This document shows, one piece after another, positions 36,835-45,668 of a stretch of 64,000 nucleotides of DNA. The stretch is from Methylobacterium sp. E-066 (GTDB taxonomy: Bacteria; Pseudomonadota; Alphaproteobacteria; Rhizobiales; Beijerinckiaceae). The stretch lies in NCBI RefSeq assembly GCF_022829635.1, contig NZ_JAKSYO010000040.1, positions 28,479-92,478 on the forward strand. The letters run 5' to 3'. The notes beneath the pieces are model-generated. The model made no database searches and was not told the DNA's origin. It worked only from the letters and a program-made list of their open reading frames with translations. Position 1 is the first letter of the stretch. Each line of letters opens with the position of its first letter. Both the position numbers and the translations under genes were made by a program.

Positions 36835-37406
36835 GCGGCGAACAACTCGGGGCGGCGCAGCATCAGCGCCTGGACCAGGACCAGGGTCTTGAGATCGGCC
36901 AGGCGGCCGGAGCGCGCCTGCTCCGCCAGGGCAGCCAGGGGTAGCTCCAGCACTTCGACCTGCTCGCCCTCGCCGGGCAGGCCGCCGCCGGGGCCGACCC
37001 GGTCGGACTCCGTATAGGGCGCGAGGTAGAGCCACAGGCGCTCGGAGGAGACGCTCGGCATGCTGTAGGCGTGGGTCACGGGCTCGAGCCGTTCGAGCCG
37101 CAGGCCCGCCTCCTCCATCGCCTCGCGGATCGCGGTCGCTTCCGGCTCGCCGCCGTCGAGGCCCCCGGCGGGCGCCTCGTCGAGGGCCGCCGGCTCGCCC
37201 CAGAAGGCGGGGCCAACCCGGTTCTGCCGGACCAGTAGGGCGACCCGCCGCTCGGGATCGTAGGGTAGCACGCAGGCCGCCTCGCCATGGTCCTCCAGAG
37301 CCCGCGGCACCGTGCTGCCGTCGGGCTGGGTGAGCGTGGCGATGCCGAAGGTGTTCCAGCCCCTGTGGATCACCCGCAGGGGGAGGGCGGTCTGCGTGTC
37401 GGTCAT
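36831..37406 (-). CDS. NUDIX hydrolase, NudK-like
   Basis: This encodes 191 residues. The Nudix box (GGEPEATAIREAMEEAGL) has one residue fewer than the textbook G-x5-E-x7-RE spacing, as also remembered for E. coli NudK (GDP-mannose hydrolase). The C-terminal pattern TESDRVGPGGGLPGEGEQ followed by VEVLELP also resembles NudK. It may therefore hydrolyse GDP-mannose or a related nucleoside diphosphate sugar. Its stop region overlaps the IMPase start by 4 bases, so the two are coupled. GDP-mannose would be supplied by manC elsewhere in this window. Confidence 0.85.
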   Translation of the reverse strand: MTDTQTALPLRVIHRGWNTFGIATLTQPDGSTVPRALEDHGEAACVLPYDPERRVALLVRQNRVGPAFWGEPAALDEAPAGGLDGGEPEATAIREAMEEAGLRLERLEPVTHAYSMPSVSSERLWLYLAPYTESDRVGPGGGLPGEGEQVEVLELPLAALAEQARSGRLADLKTLVLVQALMLRRPELFAA

Positions 37407-37413
37407 GGACGGG

Positions 37414-38121
37414 TCAGCGCTGGGTGGTTGCGGCGGTCTGACCGAACATCACCTTCTTGGCGTCCTCGCTCATGGTCTTGCCGTGGTCGGGATTGACCTC
37501 GGGCGCCCGGGCATAGGCCGCCTTGGTGGCGGGCCGCTCCGCGATGGCGGTGAACCAGCGCTTGAGATTGGGGTGCTCGTCGAGGTTCTGGCCCTGCTTC
37601 TCCCACGGCACGATCCACGGGTAGCTGGCCATGTCGGCGATCGAGTATTCGGAGCCCGCGACGTAGGGGCGGTCGGCCAGGCGCCGGTCGAGCACGCCGT
37701 AGAGCCGGTTGGTCTCGTTGACGTAGCGCTTGATCGCGTAATCGATCTTTTCCGGCGCATACTGAGAGAAATGATGGTTCTGGCCCAGCATCGGCCCGAG
37801 TCCGCCCATCTGCCAGAACAGCCATTGCAGGACCTCGGCCCGGCCGCGCAGATCACTCGCAATGAACCGCCCGGTCTTCTCGGCGAGATACAACAGGATC
37901 GCGCCTGATTCGAACAGAGACACCGGCGCGCCGCCATCGGCCGGCTCGTCATCGACGATCGCCGGCATGCGGTTGTTCGGGGCGATCTTGAGGAAGCCCG
38001 GGTTGAATTGTTCGCCTTTACCGATGTTGATCGGCTTGATCCGGTAAGGGACGCCGGCCTCTTCGAGGAACATCGTGACCTTGTGGCCGTTCGGCGTCGG
38101 CCAATAGTACAGATCGATCAT
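37414..38121 (-). CDS. glutathione S-transferase (YfcG/Nu-class-like)
   Basis: This encodes 235 residues from the ATG at 38121 (MIDLYYWPTPNGHKVTMFLEE). The thioredoxin-fold N-domain has the TPNGHKV active-site loop and the cis-proline/glutathione contacts NNRMPAIVD and LFESGAILLYLAE. The helical C-domain has YSIADMASYPWIVPW. The loop and length resemble Nu-class GSTs such as YfcG and YghU, which bind two glutathiones and reduce disulfides. The Nudix gene ends upstream, 7 bases from this gene's stop, on the same strand. Confidence 0.88.
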   Translation of the reverse strand: MIDLYYWPTPNGHKVTMFLEEAGVPYRIKPINIGKGEQFNPGFLKIAPNNRMPAIVDDEPADGGAPVSLFESGAILLYLAEKTGRFIASDLRGRAEVLQWLFWQMGGLGPMLGQNHHFSQYAPEKIDYAIKRYVNETNRLYGVLDRRLADRPYVAGSEYSIADMASYPWIVPWEKQGQNLDEHPNLKRWFTAIAERPATKAAYARAPEVNPDHGKTMSEDAKKVMFGQTAATTQR

Positions 38122-38314
38122 CGGATTGTGTCCCGCTGGCGCATCATCCCGGACGGTGGTGCCGGCTTTCGAAAAAGATGATGCCAAAACAAAGCCCTGG
38201 CGCCGCCTCGTGGATGCGCGATCCGGAAGGAGGCCCCGAGCCCCGGCGCTCGGGAGGTGGGCCTGCGACGCGCTCCGGTCAAGCATGGCCCGGGCCGGCT
38301 GCCGCAATGCGGTC

Positions 38315-39253
38315 TCACCCGCCGGGGCAGCCCTGGATATCCACGTAGAGGGCGTAGAGCGACTGGCTCGCCGCCATGAACAGGCGGTTCCTGTGCCGCC
38401 CGCCGAAGCAGAGATTGGCGCAGCGCTCCGGCAGGCGGATGCGGCCGATCAGGCGGCCCTCCGGGTTGAACACCATCACGCCGTCCAGCGCGTCGTCGCC
38501 CATGCCCCAGCCGCACCAGACGTTGCCATCGGTATCGCAGCGGATCCCGTCCGGCGTGCCCGGCCCGGCATCGATCAGGACCCGCCGGTCGCGCAGGGTC
38601 CGGCCGCCGACCACGTCGAAGGCCACGATGCGCCGGGTCGGCTCGCCGCGGGATTCGACGAGGTAGAGCCGCGACTCGTCCGGCGAGAAGCACAGGCCGT
38701 TCGGCCCGGCGATGTCGTCCGCGACCACGTCGAGAGCGCCAGTCTCCGCGTCCCGCCGGTAGACGTTCTGCGGCAGCTCGGATTCGGCCCGCTCGCCCTC
38801 GTAGAACCCGGCGATGCCGAAGGTCGGATCGGTGAACCAGACCGAGCCGTCGCGGGCGGTGACGACATCGTTCGGCGAATTGAGGCGCTTCCCGTCGAAG
38901 GACTCCGCCAGCACCGTGACCGCGCCGTCATATTCGGTCCGCACGACCCGGCGGCCGCCATGCTCGCAGGTGACGAGCCGCCCCTGCCGGTCGCGGGTGT
39001 TGCCGTTGGCGAATCCCGACGGTTTGCGGAACGCGCCGACCGCGCCGGTCTCCTCGTCCCAGCGCAGGATCCGGTTGTTGGGGATGTCGCTCCACAGGAG
39101 ATAGCGCCCGTCCCCGAACCAGACCGGCCCTTCGCACCAGCGGCAGCCGGTGGCGAGCCGCTCGACCGCCGCGCTGAACACCCGGTAGCGGGCAAAGGAG
39201 GCGTCGAGGATCTCAATGGCCGGATCGGGATAGCGCGGGCTCGGCGTCCACAC
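38315..39253 (-). CDS. SMP-30/gluconolactonase family protein
   Basis: This encodes 312 residues with a GTG start at 39253, chosen because GGAGGAG lies 9 bases upstream; no ATG is available in family-like sequence. The six-bladed propeller shows CEGPVWFGDGRYLLWSDIPNN, GFANGNTRDRQGRLVTCEHG, LNSPNDVVTARDGSVWFTDP and GPNGLCFSPDE. The Glu, Asn and Asp positions match the metal-binding residues of gluconolactonases. No signal peptide is visible, so a cytoplasmic lactonase is likely. It stands alone. Confidence 0.87.
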   Translation of the reverse strand: MWTPSPRYPDPAIEILDASFARYRVFSAAVERLATGCRWCEGPVWFGDGRYLLWSDIPNNRILRWDEETGAVGAFRKPSGFANGNTRDRQGRLVTCEHGGRRVVRTEYDGAVTVLAESFDGKRLNSPNDVVTARDGSVWFTDPTFGIAGFYEGERAESELPQNVYRRDAETGALDVVADDIAGPNGLCFSPDESRLYLVESRGEPTRRIVAFDVVGGRTLRDRRVLIDAGPGTPDGIRCDTDGNVWCGWGMGDDALDGVMVFNPEGRLIGRIRLPERCANLCFGGRHRNRLFMAASQSLYALYVDIQGCPGG

Positions 39254-39687
39254 GGGGCTGATCTCCTCCCACCGGCACGCGGCTTTGCGCGTGGCGCCTG
39301 CGATACAGAATCGCCGGGGAGATGCCAGAGGATCGAGGGGCCGTCGCGCAGGCGGTCGACCTCGGTGGCCCTTCAAGGTCCGGTGAAGAAACCCGGAGCG
39401 CGACAGCGTGGGAGCGACGAGGACCAAGATCCCCCACCGCCGGTTGCCGACCCGCCTTTCCACCGCCCCCCAATGGAAATGCAGCCGGCTCGTCGGTGCG
39501 AGAATCAGCCCTCGCCGTCCCAATAAAAACCTTAGTCGCGACCGAATTGTCTGACAAGTGATCGATGCGGTTTCCGACGGCTTTTCGATCCGGTGCGGTT
39601 AATCGGCCTGGCATGCGTGCCGTCGCCGGCTGCCCCGTTGCGTCGGCCCCCCCGAAACGCTAGGGCTTGCGTGCCGTCATCGGCAGT
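39254..39687. other. 434-base intergenic region before the tRNA
   Basis: The segment lies between the lactonase start and tRNA-Pro and should contain both promoters. I see no family-like coding frame. A long plus-strand frame from 39593 runs through the tRNA into the NDUFS4-like gene and is only an upstream extension of it. Confidence 0.4.
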
Positions 39688-39764
<77 letters not shown>

Positions 39765-39790
39765 TTCGATCAGGAGCTTGTCGAGTTCAG

Positions 39791-40102
39791 ATGCCGAGCG
39801 CCCGCATCTTCCGTCCCTCCCGTGACGCCACCCAGTCGGGCTTGGCCCGCACGAAGCAGTGGATCCTGGAGTTCGACCAGACCAGCCCGCGCGAGATCGA
39901 TCCGCTGATGGGCTGGAACGGATCGGCCGACATGATGCAGCAGGTGCGTCTGGAGTTCGATACGGAGGAGGAGGCGGTGGCCTACGCCAAGCGCGAGGGT
40001 ATCGCCTACCGGGTCGAGCAGCCGGCCAAGCCGGTGTTCCGTAAGGGCCTGTCCTACTCGGACAACTTCAAGTTCAACCGCACGGCACCCTGGACGCATT
40101 GA
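39791..40102 (+). CDS. NADH dehydrogenase accessory subunit, NDUFS4-like (ETC complex I)
   Basis: This encodes 103 residues from the ATG at 39791 (MPSARIFRPSRDATQSG), with the family segments WILEFD, MGWNGSADMMQQVRLEF and YRVEQP. It is the bacterial homologue of mitochondrial NDUFS4 (AQDQ), a peripheral complex I subunit restricted to alphaproteobacteria and mitochondria that stabilises the NADH-binding arm. It lies 27 bases after tRNA-Pro, away from any nuo operon, which is normal for this gene. Confidence 0.92.
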   Translation: MPSARIFRPSRDATQSGLARTKQWILEFDQTSPREIDPLMGWNGSADMMQQVRLEFDTEEEAVAYAKREGIAYRVEQPAKPVFRKGLSYSDNFKFNRTAPWTH

Positions 40103-40124
40103 GGCATCGCATCCGGAGGCCGCG

Positions 40125-40583
40125 TCAGGATCCGCGGCGCGCCTGCCACGCGGCGTAGGGCGCTTCGCCCGCCGGCCGGATCTGGCTGAGGCGCATCGGC
40201 TGCTCGTCCAGGGGGCGGCACAGTTCCGCGTAGAGCGTCGCGTCAGCAGCCCCGTATTCCTCGGCCTCCTCGGCCGAGAAGGCGAAATAGCCCTCGCGAA
40301 AGCCTGCGAGCCGCATCGCGGCGTGGCACATCGGGCAGGGGCGGCCGCTCGCATACATCACGCAATCCGACAGGTCGCGTCGCTCCAGCACCTGGCTGGC
40401 TTCGCGCAAAGCCACCATCTCGGCATGGGCGCTGGGGTCGTTGGTGGCGTGCACCGTGTTGGCCGCCCGGACCAGCACGGCGCCATCGCGCACGATCACC
40501 GCGCCGTAGGGGGAGCCGCCGGCCAGGACGTTCGCCTCGGCCAGGGCGACCGCCTCGCGGATATAGGCCTCGTGGTCGGACAT
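40125..40583 (-). CDS. nucleoside/guanine deaminase family protein
   Basis: This 152-residue protein belongs to the cytidine-deaminase-like zinc hydrolases. The zinc site is HAE in SAHAEMVAL plus PCPMCHAAM, with the glutamate acting as proton shuttle. The length and the YGAVIVRDGAVLVRAANTVHATNDPSAHAE region fit guanine deaminase or related purine deaminases rather than TadA, whose tRNA-binding tail is missing. It lies 51 bases downstream of the radical SAM gene on the same strand and may be co-transcribed. Confidence 0.84.
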   Translation of the reverse strand: MSDHEAYIREAVALAEANVLAGGSPYGAVIVRDGAVLVRAANTVHATNDPSAHAEMVALREASQVLERRDLSDCVMYASGRPCPMCHAAMRLAGFREGYFAFSAEEAEEYGAADATLYAELCRPLDEQPMRLSQIRPAGEAPYAAWQARRGS

Positions 40584-40634
40584 CGCTGCGCCTCTCCCGG
40601 AATGCCCGCGCCAACGCGCCGTCGGCCCGAGGGT

Positions 40635-41702
40635 TCAGAACGCGTAGCGCACCGTGCAGTACGGCATGGTCTCGGCCAGCAGGGCCTTGAACCGGGCGAG
40701 CCATTGGCCCTTCCAGCCGGTCCGGTAGCGCAGGTTAGTGCCGCCGCCCTCGGAGACCTTCGCTTCCTGGATGTCGGGCCGCCACAGCAGGTCCTCTGCC
40801 TTCGGGTGCCAGCCGAGATTCACCTCATGCAGGCCCGCATTGTGGGTCAGCATGATGATCTCGCACTTGAGCTGGGCCTTGGCGGCGTCCGAGAGCGTGC
40901 CGTCGATCTCGGCAAACAGCGCGCGCCAATCCGCCTCCCAGCCCTCATAGAGGATCACCGGCGAGAAATTGGCGTGGACCTCGTAGCCGGCGGCCACGAA
41001 GTCGTCGATCGCGGCGATCCGTTCCGGGATCGGGGTCGTGCGGACATCGACGATCTTGGCGATCCGGGCCGGCATCAGCGAGAACCGGATCCGGGTCTTG
41101 CGTTGCGGATCGTAGGCCAGCAGATCGCGGTTGACCGCCTTGGTGGCGAACGAGGCCTTGGCGTTCGGCAGGGTGCGGAACCGCTCGATGAAGGTGCGCA
41201 CGCCGGTGCTCACCGCCGCATCCACCGAGAGGTCGCCGTTCTCGCCGATATCGTAGATCCAGTATTCCGGGTCGATCGTGTCGGGCTCCGGCAGGGGGCC
41301 CTGGCGCCCCGCGTGCCGGGCGATCGCCGCGCAGGCCTGGTCGATGTTCACGAACAGCGAGATCGGGTTCGAGATGCCCTTGCGGCGCGGCACGTAGCAA
41401 TAGGCGCAGGCCATGGCGCAGCCGTTGGAGGTCGAGGGCGCGATGAAATGGGCGCTCCGGCCGTTCGGCCGCAGGGTCAGGCCCTTCTTCACGCCGAGCA
41501 CCAGGGTCGAGCGCTTGATCCGCACCCAATCCTCCACCGAGCCTTCGTTGCCGTGGAGCGCCGGGATGTTCCAGTGCGACGGCACCGGGATGCGCTCCGC
41601 ATCGGGGAAGCGCGCCAGGATGTCTCGACCGATCGGAAACGCGTCGACCGTGGGCTCGTGGTAGATCGTCCGGATGTCGAGGAGGTCGCTGGTCAGGGCC
41701 AT
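40635..41702 (-). CDS. SPL-type radical SAM protein (spore photoproduct lyase-like)
   Basis: This encodes 355 residues. The [4Fe-4S] motif is C-x3-C-x2-C in NGCAMACAYCYVPRR, the spacing used by radical SAM enzymes, and the ANFSPVILYEGWEADW and EIIMLTHN segments are typical of alphaproteobacterial SPL-family proteins. True spore photoproduct lyase repairs thymine dimers in spores, but this non-sporulating lineage has only a homologue of unknown substrate. A DNA-repair or nucleic-acid role is inference. No splB partner is adjacent. Confidence 0.85.
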   Translation of the reverse strand: MALTSDLLDIRTIYHEPTVDAFPIGRDILARFPDAERIPVPSHWNIPALHGNEGSVEDWVRIKRSTLVLGVKKGLTLRPNGRSAHFIAPSTSNGCAMACAYCYVPRRKGISNPISLFVNIDQACAAIARHAGRQGPLPEPDTIDPEYWIYDIGENGDLSVDAAVSTGVRTFIERFRTLPNAKASFATKAVNRDLLAYDPQRKTRIRFSLMPARIAKIVDVRTTPIPERIAAIDDFVAAGYEVHANFSPVILYEGWEADWRALFAEIDGTLSDAAKAQLKCEIIMLTHNAGLHEVNLGWHPKAEDLLWRPDIQEAKVSEGGGTNLRYRTGWKGQWLARFKALLAETMPYCTVRYAF

Positions 41703-41883
41703 GGGGGATCCGGGGCCCGGCGGCGGCCCGGCATGGGATATGGCGCGGGACGGCGGGACCGGAATGGCTTGCGACCGGCGGTCTCAATCCGGCGGGATCG
41801 ATCAGTAGTAACCACGGATCGGCCTGTTCAACACTCTCTTACGACTCTTGGTCGATAATCGTGCGCCTCTGATTGGACGGACG

Positions 41884-43911
41884 ATGACGCTTCACGACCT
41901 GGAGGAAACGCTCCCCGGGCTGGCGGGCCCCGCTCGGGCGCCCGACGCTTCGGGTCGGCGGCTGGCGGCGCTGGTCCGTCGCGACCAGCTCGAGGCGGTG
42001 CGCCGCAGCGTCCTCACGGCGATTCCCGTCAACATGCTGCTCGGGCTCGCCAGCGTGCTGGTGGCGTTCCAGGCCGGCAACGGCCGCGCCGGGATGATCT
42101 GGTACGCGGCCTCGACCGGCGCCAACCTGCTGCGGATCGGGCTGTGCCGGGCGGCCTGCCCGGGCCTCGCCCTCACGGCCGCGATGCCGCCGGACATGGC
42201 CGCGGAGGCCTCGCGCTCGGTGGAGGGGCATCTGCGGGCCTGCACCCTGGCGGCCTTGCTGTCGGGCCTGGTCTGGGCGTTCCTGCCGCTGCTCTGCGCC
42301 GGCTACACCTCGCCGCAGACCCTGTTCTACCTCACCATCACCTGCGGCATCACCGCCGGCGCGGTGACCCACGGCACCGCCTATGCCCGGATCCCGTTCA
42401 GCTTCATCCTGCTGCCGCTGCTGTCGGCGGCCCTTTGCCTGTTCGCCGTCGGCGGGTTCGATCGTGCCTGCCTGGCGGCCTGCGTGCTGCTGTATCTCGC
42501 CGCCCTGTCGCGCACGGCGTTCCAGAGCGAGGCGGGGTTTCGCGAGGCGAGCCGGCTGAAGAACGACGCCACCACGTTGGCGCGCTCCCGGGCCGAGGCC
42601 CAGGCCAGCGCCAACGCGCTGGTCGAGGAGATGCGCTGGCGCGCGACTCATGACGACCTCACCGGCCTGCTCAATCGCGCCGGCTTCATTCAGCAGGCCG
42701 AGGCGCGCCTGAACGCCGGAACCGCCTGTCTGCTGCTCCTCGACTTGGACGGCTTCAAGTCGGTCAACGACGTCTACGGTCACCAGACCGGTGACCGCGT
42801 GCTGGTCGAGGTCGCCCGCCGGCTGCGGGCCACGCTGCCGCCCGACGGCCTCGCCGCCCGGCTCGGCGGTGACGAGTTCGCGGTGCTGTACGATCCCGCC
42901 GGCGCCGGCGTGCCGTATGCGGACTTGGCCGCCGGCCTGATCGCGGCGGTCGCCCAGCCCTTCGACGGCTTCGACGAGGCGCGCCTCGGGGTCAGCATCG
43001 GCGTCCATGCGGAACCCGAGCCCAATCTGATGGAGATGCTGAGCTGCGCCGACGAAGCGCTCTACGCCTCGAAGGCCGCCGGCCGGAATCGCTTCCGCCT
43101 GTTCGACGCCGGCTTGCGCGATTGCCTGGAGATGCGGCGGGATCTGGAGCGCGACCTCTCGCACGCCCTGGTCGAGAACGCCCTCGAAGTGTGGTTCCAG
43201 CCGATCTACGCGCTGGATGCCCGCACCCTGGTCGGGCTGGAGGCGCTGGTGCGCTGGCGCCACCCGCGCCTCGGCTGGATCGCGCCCCCCGACCTGATCG
43301 CCGCGGCCGCGATGGCGGGGCTGACCGAGTCGCTCCTGCGCTTCATTCTCGATCAGGTCTGCCGGATGATGCAGATCCTGCGCAGCCAGGGGCTCGGCAC
43401 CGTCCGGGTGGCGATGAACGTGTCGCCCCGGGAGATGGCGCAGATCCCGGTGGACGAGATCGTGATCGGGCGTCTCGGGGCGCTGGGCCTGCCGCCTGCG
43501 ATGCTGGAGATCGAGATCACCGAGGAGACCGCCCTCGATCTCGGCGCCGTGCAGGGCAAGCTCCAGGCGCTCTCGCGCGCCGGCATCCGGGTCGCGCTGG
43601 ATGATTTCGGCATCGGCTACTCGTCGCTGTCGTCTCTGCGCCAGCTCAGGGCCGACCGGATCAAGATCGACCGGAGCTTCGTCACCGGGCTCAGCGCCTC
43701 CGACGACAAGCGCGGTCTGGTCCTGGCGGTGCTCGGCCTCGGCAACCTGCTCGGGCTCGAAGTGGTGGCCGAAGGGGTCGAGTCGCAGGAGGATCTGCAG
43801 ACGCTCCAGGCGATGGGCTGCCCGTTCCTGCAGGGCTACCATCTCGGCCGGCCGATGCCGGTCTCGACCCTCGAAGCCACGCTGTTCGCCAACCGGACGC
43901 AGGCGGCCTGA
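41884..43911 (+). CDS. membrane GGDEF-EAL cyclic-di-GMP enzyme
   Basis: This encodes 675 residues from the ATG at 41884. The first 220 residues hold about five hydrophobic helices, a short coiled stretch, then a GGDEF domain with an intact catalytic motif at 328-332 and an EAL domain with EAL at 453-455 and DDFGIGYSS. No RxxD inhibitory site is found 5 residues before GGDEF, so product inhibition through that site is unlikely. Both activities may be possible, with the sensor part deciding the net result. It may influence EPS or motility. Confidence 0.92.
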   Translation: MTLHDLEETLPGLAGPARAPDASGRRLAALVRRDQLEAVRRSVLTAIPVNMLLGLASVLVAFQAGNGRAGMIWYAASTGANLLRIGLCRAACPGLALTAAMPPDMAAEASRSVEGHLRACTLAALLSGLVWAFLPLLCAGYTSPQTLFYLTITCGITAGAVTHGTAYARIPFSFILLPLLSAALCLFAVGGFDRACLAACVLLYLAALSRTAFQSEAGFREASRLKNDATTLARSRAEAQASANALVEEMRWRATHDDLTGLLNRAGFIQQAEARLNAGTACLLLLDLDGFKSVNDVYGHQTGDRVLVEVARRLRATLPPDGLAARLGGDEFAVLYDPAGAGVPYADLAAGLIAAVAQPFDGFDEARLGVSIGVHAEPEPNLMEMLSCADEALYASKAAGRNRFRLFDAGLRDCLEMRRDLERDLSHALVENALEVWFQPIYALDARTLVGLEALVRWRHPRLGWIAPPDLIAAAAMAGLTESLLRFILDQVCRMMQILRSQGLGTVRVAMNVSPREMAQIPVDEIVIGRLGALGLPPAMLEIEITEETALDLGAVQGKLQALSRAGIRVALDDFGIGYSSLSSLRQLRADRIKIDRSFVTGLSASDDKRGLVLAVLGLGNLLGLEVVAEGVESQEDLQTLQAMGCPFLQGYHLGRPMPVSTLEATLFANRTQAA

Positions 43912-43966
43912 CTCAGGCGGCGCGCGAAGTCGGGTTCCGCTTTCCCCTCCCCATTGCGGCTACGGG

Positions 43967-44161
43967 CTACACAGGTTTCGACCGTAGCCGTGATCATGCC
44001 ATGGGTGCAGAAGGCGCGGGTCCCCTCTCCCGTGCGGGAGAGGGACAGGGTGAGGGATGCGACCTCTCCGGAAAGACCTAGTCCCTCACCCCAACCCTCT
44101 CCCGCACGGGAGAGGGGGGCGTTGCGGCCTGCAACAGCGCTTGTGCCTCAAACCTGTGTAG
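43967..44161 (+). repeat. palindromic element A1 with terminal inverted repeats
   Basis: This 195-base element begins with CTACACAGGTTT and ends with its exact reverse complement AAACCTGTGTAG (44150-44161). The core contains TCCCCTCTCCCGTGCGGGAGAGG and the complementary CCCTCTCCCGCACGGGAGAGG, so the whole unit can fold into a long hairpin. The same element recurs at 59046-59241 with few differences. It lies 56 bases after the GGDEF-EAL stop. Confidence 0.85.
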
Positions 44162-44166
44162 ACCGT

Positions 44167-44265
44167 AGCCCTTGCGGGGAGGGGGCAGGGGTGGGGGTGG
44201 TGCAGGATGAGACGCAGCGGCGCCTTCTGGACCACCCCCACCTCCAACTTCTCCCCGCAAGGGCT
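44167..44265 (+). repeat. palindromic element E
   Basis: A 99-base imperfect palindrome with arms AGCCCTTGCGGGGAG (44167-44181) and CTCCCCGCAAGGGCT (44251-44265), and inner complementary runs (GGGGGTGGT and ACCACCCCC). It directly follows element A1 and has no second copy that I could find in this window. Confidence 0.75.
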
Positions 44266-44313
44266 AGCGAATTCACACATCTGGGTCGGCAGGATACGCT
44301 GGAGACACCGCGG

Positions 44314-44474
44314 CTCTCCCTCCCCCCTCTGCGGGGGAGGGTGGCCCCCGAAGGGGGTCGGGAGAGGGGAGCGCCGTGTCCGAACAGGTCGCGCGGGGCG
44401 TGAAACCCTGAATCGTCGCGCTGCCCCTCTCCTGACCCCTGCTGATGCAGGGGCCACCCTCCCCCGCAGAGGGG
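44314..44474 (+). repeat. palindromic element D1
   Basis: A 161-base element whose left arm (CCCTCTGCGGGGGAGGGTGG core) is complementary to the right arm (CCACCCTCCCCCGCAGAGGG core). Two further copies with divergent centres occur at 58885-59039 and 63710-63884, the latter with nearly identical arms. Such units are frequent between genes in Methylobacterium-type genomes. Confidence 0.85.
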
Positions 44475-44482
44475 CTATCGGA

Positions 44483-44639
44483 TTCACACATCCCCGGATG
44501 TGGCGCGGGTCCCCTCTCCCGTGCGGGAGAGGGACAGGGTGAGGGATGCGCGCTTTCCGGAAAAACCTGGTCCCTCACCCCAACCCTCTCCCGCACGGGA
44601 GAGGGGGCGCGTGGAGGCTTTCGCAAGCCGATGTGTGAA
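44483..44639 (+). repeat. palindromic element A2 with a different terminal inverted repeat
   Basis: Its core is almost identical to that of A1 and A3 (about 100 bases from 44503 onward), but its ends are TTCACACATC (44483-44492) and GATGTGTGAA (44630-44639) instead of the CTACACAGGTTT type. A lone copy of TTCACACATC also lies at 44272-44281 and a degenerate inverted one near 44703. The core has therefore been combined with two kinds of end. Confidence 0.8.
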
Positions 44640-44769
44640 CATCGTAGCTCTGCGGGGGGAGGGAGAGGCGCGTGTCCCCGACCGATGCCCGCATCGGCCG
44701 CCGATCTGTGAATGTCGTAACCCAGCCGAGAGAGGGCACGCATCGCGACCGGCAGTCCCCATCGCCGGG

Positions 44770-45525
44770 TCAAACGTGCTGGCCGCCGTTGATGTGCAGC
44801 TCGGCCCCGTTCACGTAGGACGAGGCGTCGGTGCACAGGAAGTAGATCGCCTTGGCGACCTCGTCCGGGGTGCCGAGCCGCCGCTGCGGGATCTGCTCGA
44901 CGAGCTTTTCCGTGCCGGGCGACAGGATCGAGGTGTCGATCTCGCCGGGCGAGATCGCGTTCACCCGCACCCCGAGGGGCCCGAAATCGGCGGCCATCTC
45001 GCGGGTCAGGCCGGCGAGCGCCGCCTTGGAGGTGCCGTAGGCCGCGCCCGCGAACGGGTGGACCCGGGAGCCCGCGATGGAGGTGACGTTGACGATCGAG
45101 CCCCGAGCCCGGGCGAGCTCGTCGCGCAGGCCGCGGGCCAGCAGGATCGTGGCGAAGACGTTGACCTGGAACACCCGCTGCCAGCCGTCGAACTCGGTGG
45201 CCAGCGCCCCCAGGCGCTCGCCCGCGGGACCTTTGGGCGAGATGCCGGCATTGTTGACCAGCGCGTGTAGCACGCCGCCCTCGGCGTCGAGCCGGCCCCG
45301 GACCTCCTCGATGGCACGCATCGTGTCCTGGGCGTCCGCGAGGTCGACCTGGAGGTGGTCCTCGGGACCCATCTCCCAGGGGCAGTTCTCGGGAAACGCG
45401 TGGCGCGAGCAGGTGATCACCCGCCAGCCGGCCGCCGAGAAGCGCTTGACCGTGGCGTGGCCGATGCCCCGGCTCGCGCCCGTGAGCAGCATGATGCGCC
45501 GGCGTTCGTTGACGGGGAGGGCCAA
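44770..45525 (-). CDS. SDR-family oxidoreductase
   Basis: This 251-residue classical short-chain dehydrogenase shows TGASRGIG (NAD(P) binding), NNAG, the catalytic Ser in NVTSIAGSR and YGTSKAALAG (Tyr-x3-Lys). The ISPGEIDT segment after strand 6 is also present. The start appears to be a TTG at 45525, with GAGG about 9 bases before it; an internal ATG at 45492 has no ribosome site and would trim 11 residues. The Arg after the first strand suggests NADP preference. The substrate is unknown. Confidence 0.86.
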   Translation of the reverse strand: MALPVNERRRIMLLTGASRGIGHATVKRFSAAGWRVITCSRHAFPENCPWEMGPEDHLQVDLADAQDTMRAIEEVRGRLDAEGGVLHALVNNAGISPKGPAGERLGALATEFDGWQRVFQVNVFATILLARGLRDELARARGSIVNVTSIAGSRVHPFAGAAYGTSKAALAGLTREMAADFGPLGVRVNAISPGEIDTSILSPGTEKLVEQIPQRRLGTPDEVAKAIYFLCTDASSYVNGAELHINGGQHV

Positions 45526-45668
45526 AGCCGTAAGCCTCGCTGGCGGGGTTTCGGAATCGCGTCCGGATCGGGCGCTCGTCGTCCCGGTGAGCCTGAACGG
45601 TCTAGGCTGACAGGCACCGGAAATCCAGAGTGCGTCACAGGCGTACGGTACGGGAGATGAGGCAAGCC

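Larger units (their letters stand above)
43912..44769. other. 858-base repeat-filled intergenic region
   Basis: Between the convergent GGDEF-EAL and SDR genes lie four palindromic elements in series (listed separately: 43967-44161, 44167-44265, 44314-44474, 44483-44639). No real gene is visible. Several short frames appear because the repeats are GC-rich, but they carry no ribosome sites or family signatures. The region is an insertion hot spot for these elements. Confidence 0.8.

Noticed and set aside
43967..44640. Possible CRISPR array because of repeated units
   Set aside because: The units are long, palindromic and unevenly spaced, with no 25-40 base direct repeats and uniform spacers, and no cas genes are nearby.
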